From positions 1 to 64,000 of the forward strand of contig JAGOAX010000002.1 of NCBI GenBank assembly GCA_017983695.1: DNA of 64,000 nt, read 5' to 3'. This DNA is from Ferruginibacter sp. (GTDB lineage Bacteria; Bacteroidota; Bacteroidia; Chitinophagales; Chitinophagaceae). Each line of letters starts with the position of its first letter. Within the stretch, counting starts at the first letter, position 1. The position numbers and the translations under genes were made by a program. Of the stretch, positions 34,899 to 43,755 are shown piece by piece. The notes below the pieces were generated by a model. The model worked only from the letters and a program-made list of their open reading frames with translations. It was not told where the DNA came from and searched no databases.

Positions 34899-36239
34899 TT
34901 AAATTGTTGTAGCAGCTTGTCTTCCCTGTATTCTTCCACTGCTCATTAAACCATCGTACTGGCGCATTAATAACTGCGTTTCTATTTGTTGTAAGGTATC
35001 TAAAATAACACCTACCATAATCAATAAAGATGTACCGCCAAAGAAAGTAGAGAAGCCCTGTGTCATACCTACAAAAGTCAATTGACAAAGACCGGGTAAA
35101 ATACCTACCACCGCTAATAAAACTGCGCCTGGTAAAGTAATTCTATCCATGATGGTACCAATATAATCTGCAGTTGGCTGCCCTGGTTTTACCCCGGGAA
35201 TGAAGCCATTATTACGCTTCAGTTCATCAGCCATTTGCTTTGGATTAAATATTAATGCTGTGTACAAAAAGGTAAAAGCAATTACCGCTACTGAATAAAT
35301 CAGCATATACCAGCCATTGGTATGGTCATTTAAAAAGCTTGCCTGTGTTGTTTTTCCTAGGCCGGTAATAAATGCTATCAGGAATAATATTGCCTGTGCA
35401 AAAATGATCGGCATTACGCCAGAGGCATTTACTTTTAATGGTAAGAAATTTCTTGCTCCACCAAACTGGCGGTTGCCTACAATTTGTTTAGCATAGTTTA
35501 CAGGCACTCTTCTTGTACCCTGTATCAACATGATCAAACCCATAATTACAGCGATCAAAAATACAATTTCGATCATCATAATTAATAATCCACCGGCACC
35601 TCTTGTTGTTCTTGTTGCCCATTCCTGAACAATAGACTGTGGCAATCTTCCTAAAATACCAATCATGATAATTATAGAAGTACCATTGCCTAAACCTTTA
35701 TCAGTAATTTTTTCGCCCAGCCACATTACAAACAATGTACCTACGGTAAGAATAATTACAGTAGAAAGCCAGAAGTAATTTCCGTAAGCAGGAATTAAAG
35801 CACTGTTATAAGTTGTAGTTAAAAAGCTAATGTAGGCAATAGCCTGGAAAGCTGTTACACCCACAGTAAGATAACGTGTCCACTGGTTGATCTTCTTTCT
35901 TCCGCTTTCACCTTCCTTTTGAATTTTTGCAATTTGGGGAACCAGGATGGTCATCAACTGCATAAAAATTGATGCAGAAATGTAGGGCATGATGCCTAAT
36001 GCAAAAATAGAAGCCCTGTTAAAGGAGCCTCCTACAAAAGTATCCAGCAGGCCTAATAAACCACCGGATGTTGTTGAATTACCTTTAGAAAGTTCTGCTA
36101 ATACATTGGGGTCGATACCGGGCAACACGATATGTGTACCCACTATATAAATGAATATGAGCAATAACGTAAAAGTGATCTTATTACGCAACTCCTCTAT
36201 GCTCCAGATATTCTTAAGTGTTTTTATTAACTTCTTCAC
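34899..36239 (-). CDS. secY: Preprotein translocase subunit SecY
   Basis: A 446-residue SecY with ten membrane helices, the channel of the Sec translocon. Signatures: LGIMPYISASIFMQLMT (helix 2), NYFWLSTVIILTVGTLFVMWLGEKITDKGLGNGTS split across helices 4-5, and RVPVNYAKQIVG in the cytosolic loop. It is the last gene of the S10-spc operon, followed by a terminator. Confidence 0.97.
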   Translation of the reverse strand: MKKLIKTLKNIWSIEELRNKITFTLLLIFIYIVGTHIVLPGIDPNVLAELSKGNSTTSGGLLGLLDTFVGGSFNRASIFALGIMPYISASIFMQLMTILVPQIAKIQKEGESGRKKINQWTRYLTVGVTAFQAIAYISFLTTTYNSALIPAYGNYFWLSTVIILTVGTLFVMWLGEKITDKGLGNGTSIIIMIGILGRLPQSIVQEWATRTTRGAGGLLIMMIEIVFLIAVIMGLIMLIQGTRRVPVNYAKQIVGNRQFGGARNFLPLKVNASGVMPIIFAQAILFLIAFITGLGKTTQASFLNDHTNGWYMLIYSVAVIAFTFLYTALIFNPKQMADELKRNNGFIPGVKPGQPTADYIGTIMDRITLPGAVLLAVVGILPGLCQLTFVGMTQGFSTFFGGTSLLIMVGVILDTLQQIETQLLMRQYDGLMSSGRIQGRQAATTI

Positions 36240-36279
36240 AGATTTGAAACTATTTAATGTTTTGCGCTAAATTAAAAAT

Positions 36280-36298
36280 GACCCAGCAAGTGTGGGTC
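36280..36298 (-). other. Hairpin between rplO and secY
   Basis: GACCCA, a 7-nt loop, TGGGTC. One of the compact hairpins found in ribosomal-operon spacers. It has no U-tract and is probably not a terminator. Confidence 0.5.
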
Positions 36299-36314
36299 TG
36301 CAAATATCGTGAAA

Positions 36315-36764
36315 TTATTTAACTATCTCTACAGAACCTCCGGCAGCTTCAATAGCAGCTTTTGCTTTTTCACTTATCGCATTTACTTTAAAAGTAAATT
36401 TTCCTTTCAATTCGCCGTTACCCAAAATCTTTACACTATCAAACTGGCTAATTAAACCATTGATGTATAAATTCTGCAGGTTAAATTCTGTGATACCATA
36501 TTTTTCAGAAAGATGATCGATCTGTCCAAGGTTTAATACTTTAAATTCGATACGGTTGTTATTTTTAAACCCACGCTTTGGTATACGACGTTGAATCGGC
36601 ATCTGTCCACCTTCGTGAGCCATTTTACTTTTGTAACCTGCACGGCTTTGTCCACCTTTGTTACCTTTGGTAGATGTACCGCCTTTACCGCTTGCTTCAC
36701 CACGACCAATTCTTTTTTCTTTGTGTGTAGCCCCTTTTGCAGGCTTAAGTGTATGTAATTTCAT
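36315..36764 (-). CDS. rplO: 50S ribosomal protein L15
   Basis: A 149-residue L15, close to the usual 144. The N-terminus MKLHTLKPAKGATHKEKRIGRG and the KGNKGGQSRAGYKSK stretch are the basic, glycine-rich tail that threads into 23S rRNA; GGQMPIQRRIPKRGF follows. It lies between rpmD and secY in the canonical spc order. Confidence 0.97.
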   Translation of the reverse strand: MKLHTLKPAKGATHKEKRIGRGEASGKGGTSTKGNKGGQSRAGYKSKMAHEGGQMPIQRRIPKRGFKNNNRIEFKVLNLGQIDHLSEKYGITEFNLQNLYINGLISQFDSVKILGNGELKGKFTFKVNAISEKAKAAIEAAGGSVEIVK

Positions 36765-36784
36765 TGTACCTATTTTAAACTTAC

Positions 36785-36802
36785 GCCCCGGGTAAACGGG
36801 GC
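36785..36802 (-). other. Hairpin between rpmD and rplO
   Basis: GCCCCG, a 6-nt loop, CGGGGC in the 67-nt spacer. No U-tract; likely an intercistronic mRNA structure. Confidence 0.5.
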
Positions 36803-36831
36803 TCGCTGTTAATAATATATTTTACTATAGT

Positions 36832-37014
36832 TTATGCTAACTCTTCTACTTTTATCAGGTGGCTTACTTTATTAACCATCCCCAATATCTGCGGAGTAGC
36901 TTCTACTTCAACAGAAGCGTTCATCTTTTTTAAACCTAAAGCTACCATTGTTCTTTTCTGGCGCTCCGATCTGTCGATTACACTTTTTACTTGTGTTACT
37001 TTTATCTTTTTCAT
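36832..37014 (-). CDS. rpmD: 50S ribosomal protein L30
   Basis: A 60-residue L30 (KIKVTQVKSVIDRSERQKRT, then LGLKKMNASVEV), the short bacterial form. Placed between rpsE and rplO as in the canonical order. Confidence 0.96.
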   Translation of the reverse strand: MKKIKVTQVKSVIDRSERQKRTMVALGLKKMNASVEVEATPQILGMVNKVSHLIKVEELA

Positions 37015-37017
37015 GCC

Positions 37018-37109
37018 TTAATAAGTTTAAGGTTTAAGGTTTAAAGGTTTAAGGTTTTTGGAGTCTGCTGACTTGCAACTTTAAACTTTAAACATTAAAC
37101 ATTTATTAT
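37018..37109. repeat. GTTTAAG/TAAACTT heptamer array in the rpsE-rpmD spacer
   Basis: On the plus strand, GTTTAAG-type units repeat four to five times in 7-nt phase (one unit is 8 nt). After a short centre come TAAACTT/TAAACAT units, their reverse complements. The array fills the spacer from the rpsE stop to 3 nt before the rpmD ATG. Confidence 0.85.
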
Positions 37110-37624
37110 CCGTTAAATACTTTCTTTAATGAAACGCCACGTGTTTTTGCAACTGCAATTGGCTCACGTAAAGTAGCTAATGCTTTAAAGGTTGCTTTTA
37201 CCACATTATGAGGATTGGCAGAACCGAGGTTTTTAGCTAATACGTCGGTAATACCTGCAGCTTCCAATACAGCTCTCATACTGCCTCCTGCAATTACACC
37301 AGTACCATGGGCAGCCGGTTTAATATATACTTTAGCAGCACCTTCTTTGCTTAACTGGTCGTGAGGTATAGTACCATGAGACAAAGGAATTTTTATTAAA
37401 TTCTTCTTTGCATCTTCAATACCTTTTGTAATAGCTTCCTGTACTTCTTTGGCTTTACCTAAACCATGTCCTACAACACCAGCTTCGTTACCTACAACTA
37501 CAAGAGCAGAAAAACTAAAAGCACGTCCGCCTTTGGTTGTTTTAACAACACGGTTTATAGCAACCACTTTGTCTTTTAACTCAAGATCGCCTGCCTTTAC
37601 TTTGTTTAAAATTAAATTTGCCAT
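37106..37624 (-). CDS. rpsE: 30S ribosomal protein S5
   Basis: A 172-residue S5 with the double-stranded RNA-binding N-domain ([19 protein letters not shown]) and the C-domain motif [19 protein letters not shown]. It shapes decoding accuracy at the entry of the mRNA channel. Length is close to E. coli (167). Confidence 0.97.
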   Translation of the reverse strand: MANLILNKVKAGDLELKDKVVAINRVVKTTKGGRAFSFSALVVVGNEAGVVGHGLGKAKEVQEAITKGIEDAKKNLIKIPLSHGTIPHDQLSKEGAAKVYIKPAAHGTGVIAGGSMRAVLEAAGITDVLAKNLGSANPHNVVKATFKALATLREPIAVAKTRGVSLKKVFNG

Positions 37625-37652
37625 TTATATTTTCTTATTAGAAAGTTTACAA

Positions 37653-38006
37653 TTAAAAAACCAATCCGCCTTCTCTTGCACCTTCAGCAACTGCTTTTAC
37701 ACGGCCATGGTAGATATAACCACCACGATCAAATACTACAGTTGTAATACCTAACTCTTTTGCTTTTGTTGCAATTGCGGCACCAACTAATTTTCCTTTT
37801 TCAGACTTAGGAGCTTTTTGTGCAGCAATATCTTTTTGTCTTGATGAAGCTGCGGCTAATGTTACACCGTTGGCATCATCAATTAACTGTGCATAAATAT
37901 CGCTGTTGCTTCTAAATACGCTCAGCCTTGGTTTTGCACTAACACCACTTATCTTTTTACGGATGCGGTATTTAATTTTTACTCTTGCGCTACCTTTTGA
38001 ATTCAT
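37653..38006 (-). CDS. rplR: 50S ribosomal protein L18
   Basis: A 117-residue L18 that binds 5S r[23 protein letters not shown] and the C-terminal [25 protein letters not shown] split by short loops. Same length as E. coli. Confidence 0.97.
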   Translation of the reverse strand: MNSKGSARVKIKYRIRKKISGVSAKPRLSVFRSNSDIYAQLIDDANGVTLAAASSRQKDIAAQKAPKSEKGKLVGAAIATKAKELGITTVVFDRGGYIYHGRVKAVAEGAREGGLVF

Positions 38007-38023
38007 GATCTTTTATTTTAGTT

Positions 38024-38042
38024 GCTCCGATACTGCCGGAGC
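38024..38042 (-). other. Hairpin before rplR
   Basis: GCTCCG, a 7-nt loop, CGGAGC, 17 nt upstream of the rplR start. It sits next to the 8-nt array in the same spacer. Confidence 0.5.
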
Positions 38043-38046
38043 ATGT

Positions 38047-38110
38047 GTTTATTAGTTTATTGGTTTACTGGTTAATTGGTTTTACTAATAAACTAATTAA
38101 CCAATTAACT
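38047..38110. repeat. Eight 8-nt units in the rplF-rplR spacer
   Basis: Exactly eight consecutive 8-nt units without phase slip. The first four are GTTTATTG-like (also GTTTACTG); the last three are AATTAACC-like, the reverse complement of the first set. The array ends 3 nt from the rplF stop. Confidence 0.85.
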
Positions 38111-38113
38111 ATT

Positions 38114-38668
38114 TTATTTACCAGCTGATTTACCTGCTTTTCTTCTTAACACTTCACCTGCAAATTTCACACCTTTACCTTTGTATGGTTCTGGTTTACG
38201 TAAGCTTCTGATCTTTGCACAAACCTGTCCAATCAATTGTTTATCGCTGCTTTCAAAGCTAATCATCGGGTTCTGGCCTTTTTCCTGGGATGTTGTAACT
38301 TTTAATTCTTTAGGAATTTCAAAAACAATATTATGAGAATACCCTAAAGCAAGATCCAGCAAATTGCCCTGGTTAGATGCTTTATAACCCACACCCACTA
38401 ACTCCAGTTTCTTTGTAAACCCTTCTGTAACACCTGTTACCATGTTGTTGATTAAAGAACGGTACAAACCATGCATTGCACGGTGACGGATCTGTTCAGT
38501 TGGACGAACAATATCAACATTACCGTCTTTTACTTCAATCTTAATATCTCTGTCAACAGTTTGCTTTAATTCTCCTTTTGGGCCTTTTACGGTTACCACG
38601 TTTTCGCCATTAACTGTAACAGTTACACCACTTGGAATAGTTACCGGTTTTTTACCTATACGAGACAT
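38114..38668 (-). CDS. rplF: 50S ribosomal protein L6
   Basis: A 184-residue L6 with the tandem L6 domains. The N-terminus SRIGKKPVTIPSGVTV and the C-terminal signature RKPEPYKGKGVKFAGEVLR are intact. It lies near the factor-binding site of the large subunit. Confidence 0.97.
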   Translation of the reverse strand: MSRIGKKPVTIPSGVTVTVNGENVVTVKGPKGELKQTVDRDIKIEVKDGNVDIVRPTEQIRHRAMHGLYRSLINNMVTGVTEGFTKKLELVGVGYKASNQGNLLDLALGYSHNIVFEIPKELKVTTSQEKGQNPMISFESSDKQLIGQVCAKIRSLRKPEPYKGKGVKFAGEVLRRKAGKSAGK

Positions 38669-38749
38669 AATTTTTTATTTTTATTTTTCTTTCTGACCGG
38701 TCAGCCTGCTATAGGTCCGGCTTAATGTATCAGAAAATTATTTTTGTTA

Positions 38750-39148
38750 TTAATAGATATTACAAAGTACTTCTCCACCTACGTTTTGAGATTTAGCTTC
38801 TTTATCTGTCATTACACCTTTAGATGTAGAAACAATAGCAATACCCAAACCATTCTTTACACGTTTAAATTCATCTGGTTTTGCATAAGTACGCAAACCC
38901 GGACGGCTTACTCTTTCTAAACTTTGGATAACAGGTAATTTGGTAGATTGATCATATTTTAATGCAATCTTAATAATACCCTGTTTTTTATCTTCTTCAA
39001 ATTTGTATTTCAGGATGTATCCTTTATCGTACAAAATTTCAGTGATACGTTTTTTTAAATTACTTGCAGGTATTTCCACAACACGGTGATTAGCCATTTG
39101 TGCGTTACGTATTCTTGTTAAATAATCTGCTATAGGATCAGTAACCAT
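38750..39148 (-). CDS. rpsH: 30S ribosomal protein S8
   Basis: A 132-residue S8 with DPIADYLTRIRNAQ at the start and the C-terminal signature GLGIAIVSTSKGVMTDKEA. In E. coli S8 represses the spc operon by binding its mRNA near L5; no such structure can be judged here. Confidence 0.97.
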   Translation of the reverse strand: MVTDPIADYLTRIRNAQMANHRVVEIPASNLKKRITEILYDKGYILKYKFEEDKKQGIIKIALKYDQSTKLPVIQSLERVSRPGLRTYAKPDEFKRVKNGLGIAIVSTSKGVMTDKEAKSQNVGGEVLCNIY

Positions 39149-39197
39149 TGTTATTTCAATTAGTTGTTTAATAAATTTATTTCAATGCGATATCCAG

Positions 39198-39266
39198 CTT
39201 AGTTGTTAGATGTCAGATGTTAGTTGTTAGATTTCTTAAGATGCTGTGAACTGTCATCTATCAACC
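39198..39266. repeat. GTTAGAT heptamer array in the rpsN-rpsH spacer
   Basis: Five consecutive 7-nt units (GTTAGAT, GTCAGAT and GTTAGTT types), then a centre and a reverse-complement-like half with CTGTCATCTATCAACC next to the rpsN end. Confidence 0.8.
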
Positions 39267-39275
39267 ACCAGCTTT

Positions 39276-39545
39276 TTACCAGCTTGCTTTTGTTACACCT
39301 GGTATTTTACCTTGTAAAGCCATGTCACGAAACTGGTTTCTGGAAATACCAAAATGCCTCATGTACCCTCTCGGCCTGCCTGTTAACTGACAACGGTTTC
39401 TTAAACGAACAGGTGAAGAGTTTTTTGGAAGTAAATCCAAAGCTGCATAATCACCGGCTGCTTTTAAAGCTGTTCTTTTTTCGGCATTCTTGGCAACCAT
39501 TGCTTCACGCTTTCTTTGCCTGGCTTCAACTGATTTTTTTGCCAT
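39276..39545 (-). CDS. rpsN: 30S ribosomal protein S14
   Basis: An 89-residue S14 of the zinc-free type: [18 protein letters not shown] at the start and [18 protein letters not shown] plus [18 protein letters not shown] at the end, with no CxxC zinc knuckle. Medium-length form. Confidence 0.96.
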   Translation of the reverse strand: MAKKSVEARQRKREAMVAKNAEKRTALKAAGDYAALDLLPKNSSPVRLRNRCQLTGRPRGYMRHFGISRNQFRDMALQGKIPGVTKASW

Positions 39546-39557
39546 GTTTTATTACTA

Positions 39558-40124
39558 TTATTTTTTAACATTTTTAAAAGGCATACCCAATTCTTTAAGC
39601 AATTCAAATGCTTCTTCGTTGGTGTTGGCTGTTGTTACAAAAGTGATATCCAACCCGGTAATTCTATTTACTTTATCGATATCAATTTCAGGAAAAATGA
39701 TTTGCTCAGTTACACCCATTGTATAGTTACCGCGGCCATCAAATGATTTATCATTGATACCTTTAAAGTCACGTACACGTGGTAATGAAACAGAAACCAA
39801 ACGATCTAAAAATTCATACATCTTAACTCCACGAAGTGTAACCCTTGCACCAATCGGCATGTTCTTACGCAACTTAAAGTTGGAGATATCTTTTTTAGAC
39901 ATCGTTGATACCGCCTTTTGACCGGTTATGTTTGATAACTCATCAATAGCAATATCAATCAGTTTTTTATCTGTTACAGCTCCGTTAACACCACGATTCA
40001 AACAAATCTTGGTTAATTTTGGCGCCTGCATTACAGTTTTATAACTGAATTTTTTCATTAAAGCAGGTACAACTTCTTTAGTGTACTTTTCTGCTAATCT
40101 TGCAGTGTTGGTTGTTGTGCTCAT
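39558..40124 (-). CDS. rplE: 50S ribosomal protein L5
   Basis: A 188-residue L5 that binds 5S r[39 protein letters not shown] and the C-terminal [20 protein letters not shown] regions are all present. Its start overlaps the rplX stop by one base (TAATG), indicating translational coupling. Confidence 0.97.
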   Translation of the reverse strand: MSTTTNTARLAEKYTKEVVPALMKKFSYKTVMQAPKLTKICLNRGVNGAVTDKKLIDIAIDELSNITGQKAVSTMSKKDISNFKLRKNMPIGARVTLRGVKMYEFLDRLVSVSLPRVRDFKGINDKSFDGRGNYTMGVTEQIIFPEIDIDKVNRITGLDITFVTTANTNEEAFELLKELGMPFKNVKK

Positions 40125-40462
40125 TATTTGATTACCTCCCCTGATTTTTTAGAAATTCTAACTAATTTTCCGTTATCCCTGGTACGCTTTACTTTAGTTG
40201 GCGTACTGGTTTTAGCATCCCAAAGCATTACATTGCTGATAGCAATTGGCGCTTCTTTTTTTACAATACCACCTTTCGTATTCTGCGATGTAGGTTTAGT
40301 GTGCTTGGTGATGATGTTTACACCTTCAACCAACACACGGCCTTTTTCCAAAATAATTTCCAGCACTTTCCGTGGCTTCTTCAGATCTTTATCTTCACCG
40401 GTAATAACCACTACGGTATCACCTTTTTTAATGCTGTACTTTGGTTTAAATCTTGTGCTCAT
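40124..40462 (-). CDS. rplX: 50S ribosomal protein L24
   Basis: A 112-residue L24 with the KOW motif [18 protein letters not shown] and [20 protein letters not shown]. It is an early assembly protein at the tunnel exit. It is slightly longer than in E. coli (104). Confidence 0.97.
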   Translation of the reverse strand: MSTRFKPKYSIKKGDTVVVITGEDKDLKKPRKVLEIILEKGRVLVEGVNIITKHTKPTSQNTKGGIVKKEAPIAISNVMLWDAKTSTPTKVKRTRDNGKLVRISKKSGEVIK

Positions 40463-40470
40463 TTTATTTT

Positions 40471-40592
40471 AGTTGTTAGTTGTTAGTTGTTAGATGTTAA
40501 TTGTGTTTTCAACCTTTATCGTAAACTGCCAACTCTTTTATTAATTGTAGATGAAGTTTTCTAACAACTGTCATCTTTTATCTATCAACTTG
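40471..40592. repeat. AGTTGTT heptamer array in the rplN-rplX spacer
   Basis: Five 7-nt units from 40471 (three perfect AGTTGTT, then AGATGTT and AATTGTG). The far end of the spacer carries the reverse complement words CTAACAACTGTCATC and CTATCAACTTG. The middle (about 40506-40560) keeps weaker matches. Confidence 0.85.
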
Positions 40593-40593
40593 T

Positions 40594-40962
40594 TTATAAT
40601 ACTTCTGGTGCTAATGAAATAATTTTCATGTAACCTTTATCACGTAATTCACGAGCCACCGGCCCAAAAATACGTGTACCTCTTGGTTCGTCAGATGCAT
40701 TTAATAACACTACTGCATTATCATCAAAACGGATATAAGAACCATCTTTACGACGCAACTTGTTAGTTGTTCTTACTATAACAGCTTTACTAACTGTTCC
40801 TTTTTTAATACCACCTGCAGGCATGGCATCTTTAACAGTTACAACAATTTTATCACCAATTCTGGCATAATCCTGTCCGCTGTTTCCTAATACACGGATA
40901 CATAACACCTGCTTTGCACCGCTGTTATCTGCTACGTTTAGTCTGCTTTCTTGCTGTATCAT
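40594..40962 (-). CDS. rplN: 50S ribosomal protein L14
   Basis: A 122-residue L14 with the signature [20 protein letters not shown] at the N-terminus and [20 protein letters not shown] at the C-terminus. It forms part of an intersubunit bridge. Confidence 0.98.
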   Translation of the reverse strand: MIQQESRLNVADNSGAKQVLCIRVLGNSGQDYARIGDKIVVTVKDAMPAGGIKKGTVSKAVIVRTTNKLRRKDGSYIRFDDNAVVLLNASDEPRGTRIFGPVARELRDKGYMKIISLAPEVL

Positions 40963-40963
40963 T

Positions 40964-41068
40964 TTATTTAAGCTTTAAGCCTCAAGCTACAAGCCACAAG
41001 TGGCGAAATGTAACTGCTGGCATTCTTAATATTTTTTCTTGAAGCTTGAAGCTAATTGCTTGAAGCTG
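40964..41068. repeat. Heptamer array filling the rpsQ-rplN spacer
   Basis: Fifteen 7-nt windows in constant phase. The left set is AGCnnnA (such as AGCCTCA and AGCTACA); the right set is GAAGCTT/GAAGCTA/GAAGCTG. The two sets are 70 nt apart, exactly ten units. The central units are degenerate, but the phase is kept. Confidence 0.85.
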
Positions 41069-41073
41069 TTTTA

Positions 41074-41331
41074 TTATTTTACTTTTTCAACCACTTCAAC
41101 CAGTCTCCAGCGTTTTGTTTTGCTTAAAGGACGGCTCTCCATTATTTTAACTGTATCGCCAATGCTGCACTCATTTTTTTCATCATGAGCATGAAACTTT
41201 GTACTTTTCTTTACAAACTTTCCGTAAAGCGGATGCTTTACTTTTCTTTCAACATTAACTGTGATGGTTTTATCCATTTTGTTACTGGATACCACACCTA
41301 ATTTTGTTTTTCTTAAATTTCTTTCAGCCAT
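41074..41331 (-). CDS. rpsQ: 30S ribosomal protein S17
   Basis: An 85-residue S17 with [20 protein letters not shown] and [20 protein letters not shown], the full OB-fold family pattern. Usual length (84 in E. coli). Confidence 0.97.
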   Translation of the reverse strand: MAERNLRKTKLGVVSSNKMDKTITVNVERKVKHPLYGKFVKKSTKFHAHDEKNECSIGDTVKIMESRPLSKTKRWRLVEVVEKVK

Positions 41332-41379
41332 TTGATATAAATTTTAGCTTTCGCTATTTTCAAACATAATCTTCTCCAT

Positions 41380-41401
41380 TTCCCCTTCAGGGGATAGGGG
41401 C
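41380..41401. repeat. Dispersed CCCCTTCAGGGG element, copy 2
   Basis: Matches the element at 11097-11118 at 20 of 22 positions. It lies in the rpmC-rpsQ spacer and can form a CCCCT/AGGGG-type hairpin. Confidence 0.7.
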
Positions 41402-41402
41402 A

Positions 41403-41612
41403 TTAAAAACCTAATTGTTGTTTTCTTAATGCAGTTTTCAATCTTGCTATATCCCTTCTTAATGAGCGGATACTTTGCGGATTCTCCAATGGAGCTATTG
41501 AGTGTGCAAATGAAAGCTTTTTCAAACGCAACTCATCTTCCTGGATCTTTGCTTTCAAATCAGCTTCTCCTAATCCACTTAGGCTTTTTACAAAATCAAC
41601 TTTCTTTGCCAT
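41403..41612 (-). CDS. rpmC: 50S ribosomal protein L29
   Basis: A 69-residue L29, a helical hairpin at the tunnel exit that contacts SRP and trigger factor. The LKKLSFAHSIAPLENPQSIR segment and the C-terminal RRDIARLKTALRKQQ fit the family. Confidence 0.96.
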   Translation of the reverse strand: MAKKVDFVKSLSGLGEADLKAKIQEDELRLKKLSFAHSIAPLENPQSIRSLRRDIARLKTALRKQQLGF

Positions 41613-41651
41613 TGTATTATAATTTTCTATTTTCAGTTTTGTTTAACCAGC

Positions 41652-42071
41652 TTATGCCTTGAAATCGTGACGCACTACAAATTTGGTTAAGATCGGTAGT
41701 TTTTGTGCTGCCAGCGCAAATGCTTCTTTTGCAGTTTGCTCAGGTACGCCATCGCATTCAAAAATTATTCTTCCTGGTTGCACTACAGCACACCATCCTT
41801 CAGGGTTACCTTTACCTTTACCCATCCTCACCTCCGCAGGCTTGGCAGTCATCACTTTATCAGGAAATACCCTGATCCACACATTTCCTTCTCTCTTCAT
41901 ATGACGGGTTAATGCCTGACGGGCACTTTCTATTTGACGGTTGGTTAACCAAACACTATCCAGTGCTTTCAAACCAAATGTTCCAAAGGCCAACGTAGCT
42001 CCACGCTTGGTATCGCCTTTCATCATACCTCTTTGCGCCTTTCTGTATTTTGTTCTTTTCGGTGATAACAT
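41652..42071 (-). CDS. rplP: 50S ribosomal protein L16
   Basis: A 139-residue L16 that helps position A-site t[21 protein letters not shown] at the start, [20 protein letters not shown] and [19 protein letters not shown] further on. Near E. coli length (136). Confidence 0.98.
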   Translation of the reverse strand: MLSPKRTKYRKAQRGMMKGDTKRGATLAFGTFGLKALDSVWLTNRQIESARQALTRHMKREGNVWIRVFPDKVMTAKPAEVRMGKGKGNPEGWCAVVQPGRIIFECDGVPEQTAKEAFALAAQKLPILTKFVVRHDFKA

Positions 42072-42080
42072 TTTATATCA

Positions 42081-42101
42081 GTTTAGAGTTCAGAGTTTAG
42101 A
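42081..42101. repeat. Three heptamers in the rpsC-rplP spacer
   Basis: GTTTAGA, GTTCAGA and again GTTTAGA in strict 7-nt phase, 9 nt upstream of rplP. A short member of the family, with a weak TCTAATTTTAAATTG reverse-complement half further along. Confidence 0.6.
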
Positions 42102-42153
42102 ATAATCATCCTTTTTACTCCTCTAATTTTAAATTGTTGCTTTTACTTTTAAA

Positions 42154-42966
42154 TTATCTTCTTCCTCCTTGTCCGCCGCCACGATTTCCACCGCCGCCTC
42201 TTCTATCTCCACCACCGCCACCTCTGCGGTCATCTCCACCTCTTCTATCGTCCCTTCTGTCAAATCCACCTTGTCTTTCACCAGGTCCGCCTTCTTTACC
42301 ACCACCAGCTACTACATTCGGATTTAAATCTCTTTTACCCAAAACCTCACCTTTACAAATCCAAACCTTAACACCTATTTTACCATACACTGTTAAAGCA
42401 AATACGTTAGCGTAATCAATATCCATACGCAGTGTATGCAATGGTGTACGGCCTTGTTTAATTTCTTCGCTACGTGCAATTTCAGCACCGCCTAAACGGC
42501 CACCTACTTTAACTTTAATACCTTCTGCACCCATTCTTAAAGCAGATGCAATAGACATTTTAATTGCTCTCTTGTAATTGATACGGTTTTCCAACTGGCG
42601 GGCAATAGTATCGGCTACAATTGCAGCATCCAGTTCCGGACGGCGTATCTCTAAAATATTTATCTGCACATCTTCTTTACCACATAATTTTTTCAACTCT
42701 TCTTTAATCCTGTCAACCTCTCCACCACCTTTACCAATAATAATACCTGGCTTAGAAGTATGAATAGTTACAATAAGTTTATTAAGTGTACGCTCAATAA
42801 CTATTTTAGCTATTCCACCCTTATTGATACGGGCATTAAGGTAATTTCTGATCTTATGATCTTCAATCAGTTTTTTTGGATAATCCGTTTTATTAGCGAA
42901 CCAGTTACTATCCCAACCACGAATGATTCCTAACCTGGCACCTATTGGATTTGTTTTTTGACCCAT
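42154..42966 (-). CDS. rpsC: 30S ribosomal protein S3 with Gly/Arg-rich tail
   Basis: A 270-residue S3. The KH domain ([17 protein letters not shown]) and the C-terminal domain ([26 protein letters not shown], in two stretches) are normal up to about residue 220, close to the 233 of E. coli. The last 50 residues are an RGG-like tail rich in Gly, Arg and Asp (repeats such as [17 protein letters not shown]), absent in the enterobacterial protein. S3 lines the mRNA entry site, so the tail would lie at the solvent side near incoming mRNA. Confidence 0.97.
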   Translation of the reverse strand: MGQKTNPIGARLGIIRGWDSNWFANKTDYPKKLIEDHKIRNYLNARINKGGIAKIVIERTLNKLIVTIHTSKPGIIIGKGGGEVDRIKEELKKLCGKEDVQINILEIRRPELDAAIVADTIARQLENRINYKRAIKMSIASALRMGAEGIKVKVGGRLGGAEIARSEEIKQGRTPLHTLRMDIDYANVFALTVYGKIGVKVWICKGEVLGKRDLNPNVVAGGGKEGGPGERQGGFDRRDDRRGGDDRRGGGGGDRRGGGGNRGGGQGGRR

Positions 42967-42987
42967 ATTACTTAGTTAAATCTTTTA

Positions 42988-43335
42988 TTAATTTTTAGTT
43001 GCTTTAGTATCTACAATTACTGTTACGTGGTTGCTGCGTTTGCGAACCCTGTAACCACGGCCTTGCGGAGCAGGACGCATACGTTTGATAACTCTTGCTG
43101 CATCAACCATAATGGTTTTTACAACCAGTGAATTTTCATCCCCACCTTCATTTTTTGCTTTCCAGTTGCTGATGGCAGATACTACCAGTTTACGTAAAGG
43201 AACAGCCGGGTGTTTAGGATTGTGTTCCAAAACAGCCAATGCTTTTTCCACTTCCATACCACGGATCAGATCAACCAGTAAACGCATTTTACGTGGCGAT
43301 GTGGGGTAATTGTTCAATTTTGCTACTGCTTCCAT
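42988..43335 (-). CDS. rplV: 50S ribosomal protein L22
   Basis: A 115-residue L22 with the tunnel-lining hairpin: [19 protein letters not shown] at the start and [20 protein letters not shown] at the tip. The loop is the usual site of macrolide resistance changes; it looks normal. Confidence 0.97.
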   Translation of the reverse strand: MEAVAKLNNYPTSPRKMRLLVDLIRGMEVEKALAVLEHNPKHPAVPLRKLVVSAISNWKAKNEGGDENSLVVKTIMVDAARVIKRMRPAPQGRGYRVRKRSNHVTVIVDTKATKN

Positions 43336-43341
43336 TTCTTT

Positions 43342-43425
43342 ATAAGTTTTAAGTGGTAAGTTTTAAGTGGTAAGTTTTAAGCATTTTGCTTAGTACTTGA
43401 TACTTATTACTTAGTACTTTAAGAT
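43342..43425. repeat. Twelve consecutive heptamers filling the rpsS-rplV spacer
   Basis: Plus strand: six units of the TTAAGTG/GTAAGTT type, a turn at TTTTGCT, then units such as TAGTACT and TATTACT, the reverse complement words. All twelve keep exact 7-nt phase over 84 nt. The last unit includes the TAA stop of rpsS, and the array ends 6 nt from the rplV ATG. Confidence 0.9.
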
Positions 43426-43691
43426 ATTTTTTTACTTGAGTGACCTTTAAAGTTTCTTGTTGGTGCAAATTCGCCTAATTTATGACCTACCATAAATTCA
43501 GTTACATAAACCGGGATGAATTTGTTGCCATTATGTACTGCAAAAGTTTGTCCTACAAAATCAGGAGTAATAGTGCTTCTTCTGCTCCATGTTTTAATAA
43601 CACCTTTTTTTCCTTTTCCATCAATGATAGCCTGAACTTTTGCTTCAAGTTTTGCTTCTACATAAGGACCTTTTTTTAACGAACGAGCCAT
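43419..43691 (-). CDS. rpsS: 30S ribosomal protein S19
   Basis: A 90-residue S19 in the head of the small subunit: [18 protein letters not shown] at the start, [19 protein letters not shown] in the middle and FKGHSSKK at the end. Its last codons and stop merge with the heptamer array. Confidence 0.97.
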   Translation of the reverse strand: MARSLKKGPYVEAKLEAKVQAIIDGKGKKGVIKTWSRRSTITPDFVGQTFAVHNGNKFIPVYVTEFMVGHKLGEFAPTRNFKGHSSKKIS

Positions 43692-43713
43692 GTTTTATTT
43701 TTTTTGTTGATTT

Positions 43714-43731
43714 TCCCGATTAGTACCGGGA
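43714..43731 (-). other. Hairpin between rplB and rpsS
   Basis: TCCCG, an 8-nt loop, CGGGA. One of the compact G+C-rich hairpins in ribosomal-operon spacers. Short stem. Confidence 0.4.
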
Positions 43732-43755
43732 CATTTTAACAATGATTAATAATTA

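Noticed and set aside
34822..35088. Minus-strand 88-residue frame between secY and map
   Set aside because: Overlaps the secY C-terminus in another frame and contains the terminator; not infA or rpmJ.
42134..42415. Plus-strand proline-rich 93-residue frame
   Set aside because: It is the antisense of the Gly/Arg-rich tail of rpsC; the composition comes from that codon bias.
37018..43425. Heptamer arrays as a CRISPR array
   Set aside because: Units are 7-8 nt without spacers, the words drift, and no cas genes are present.
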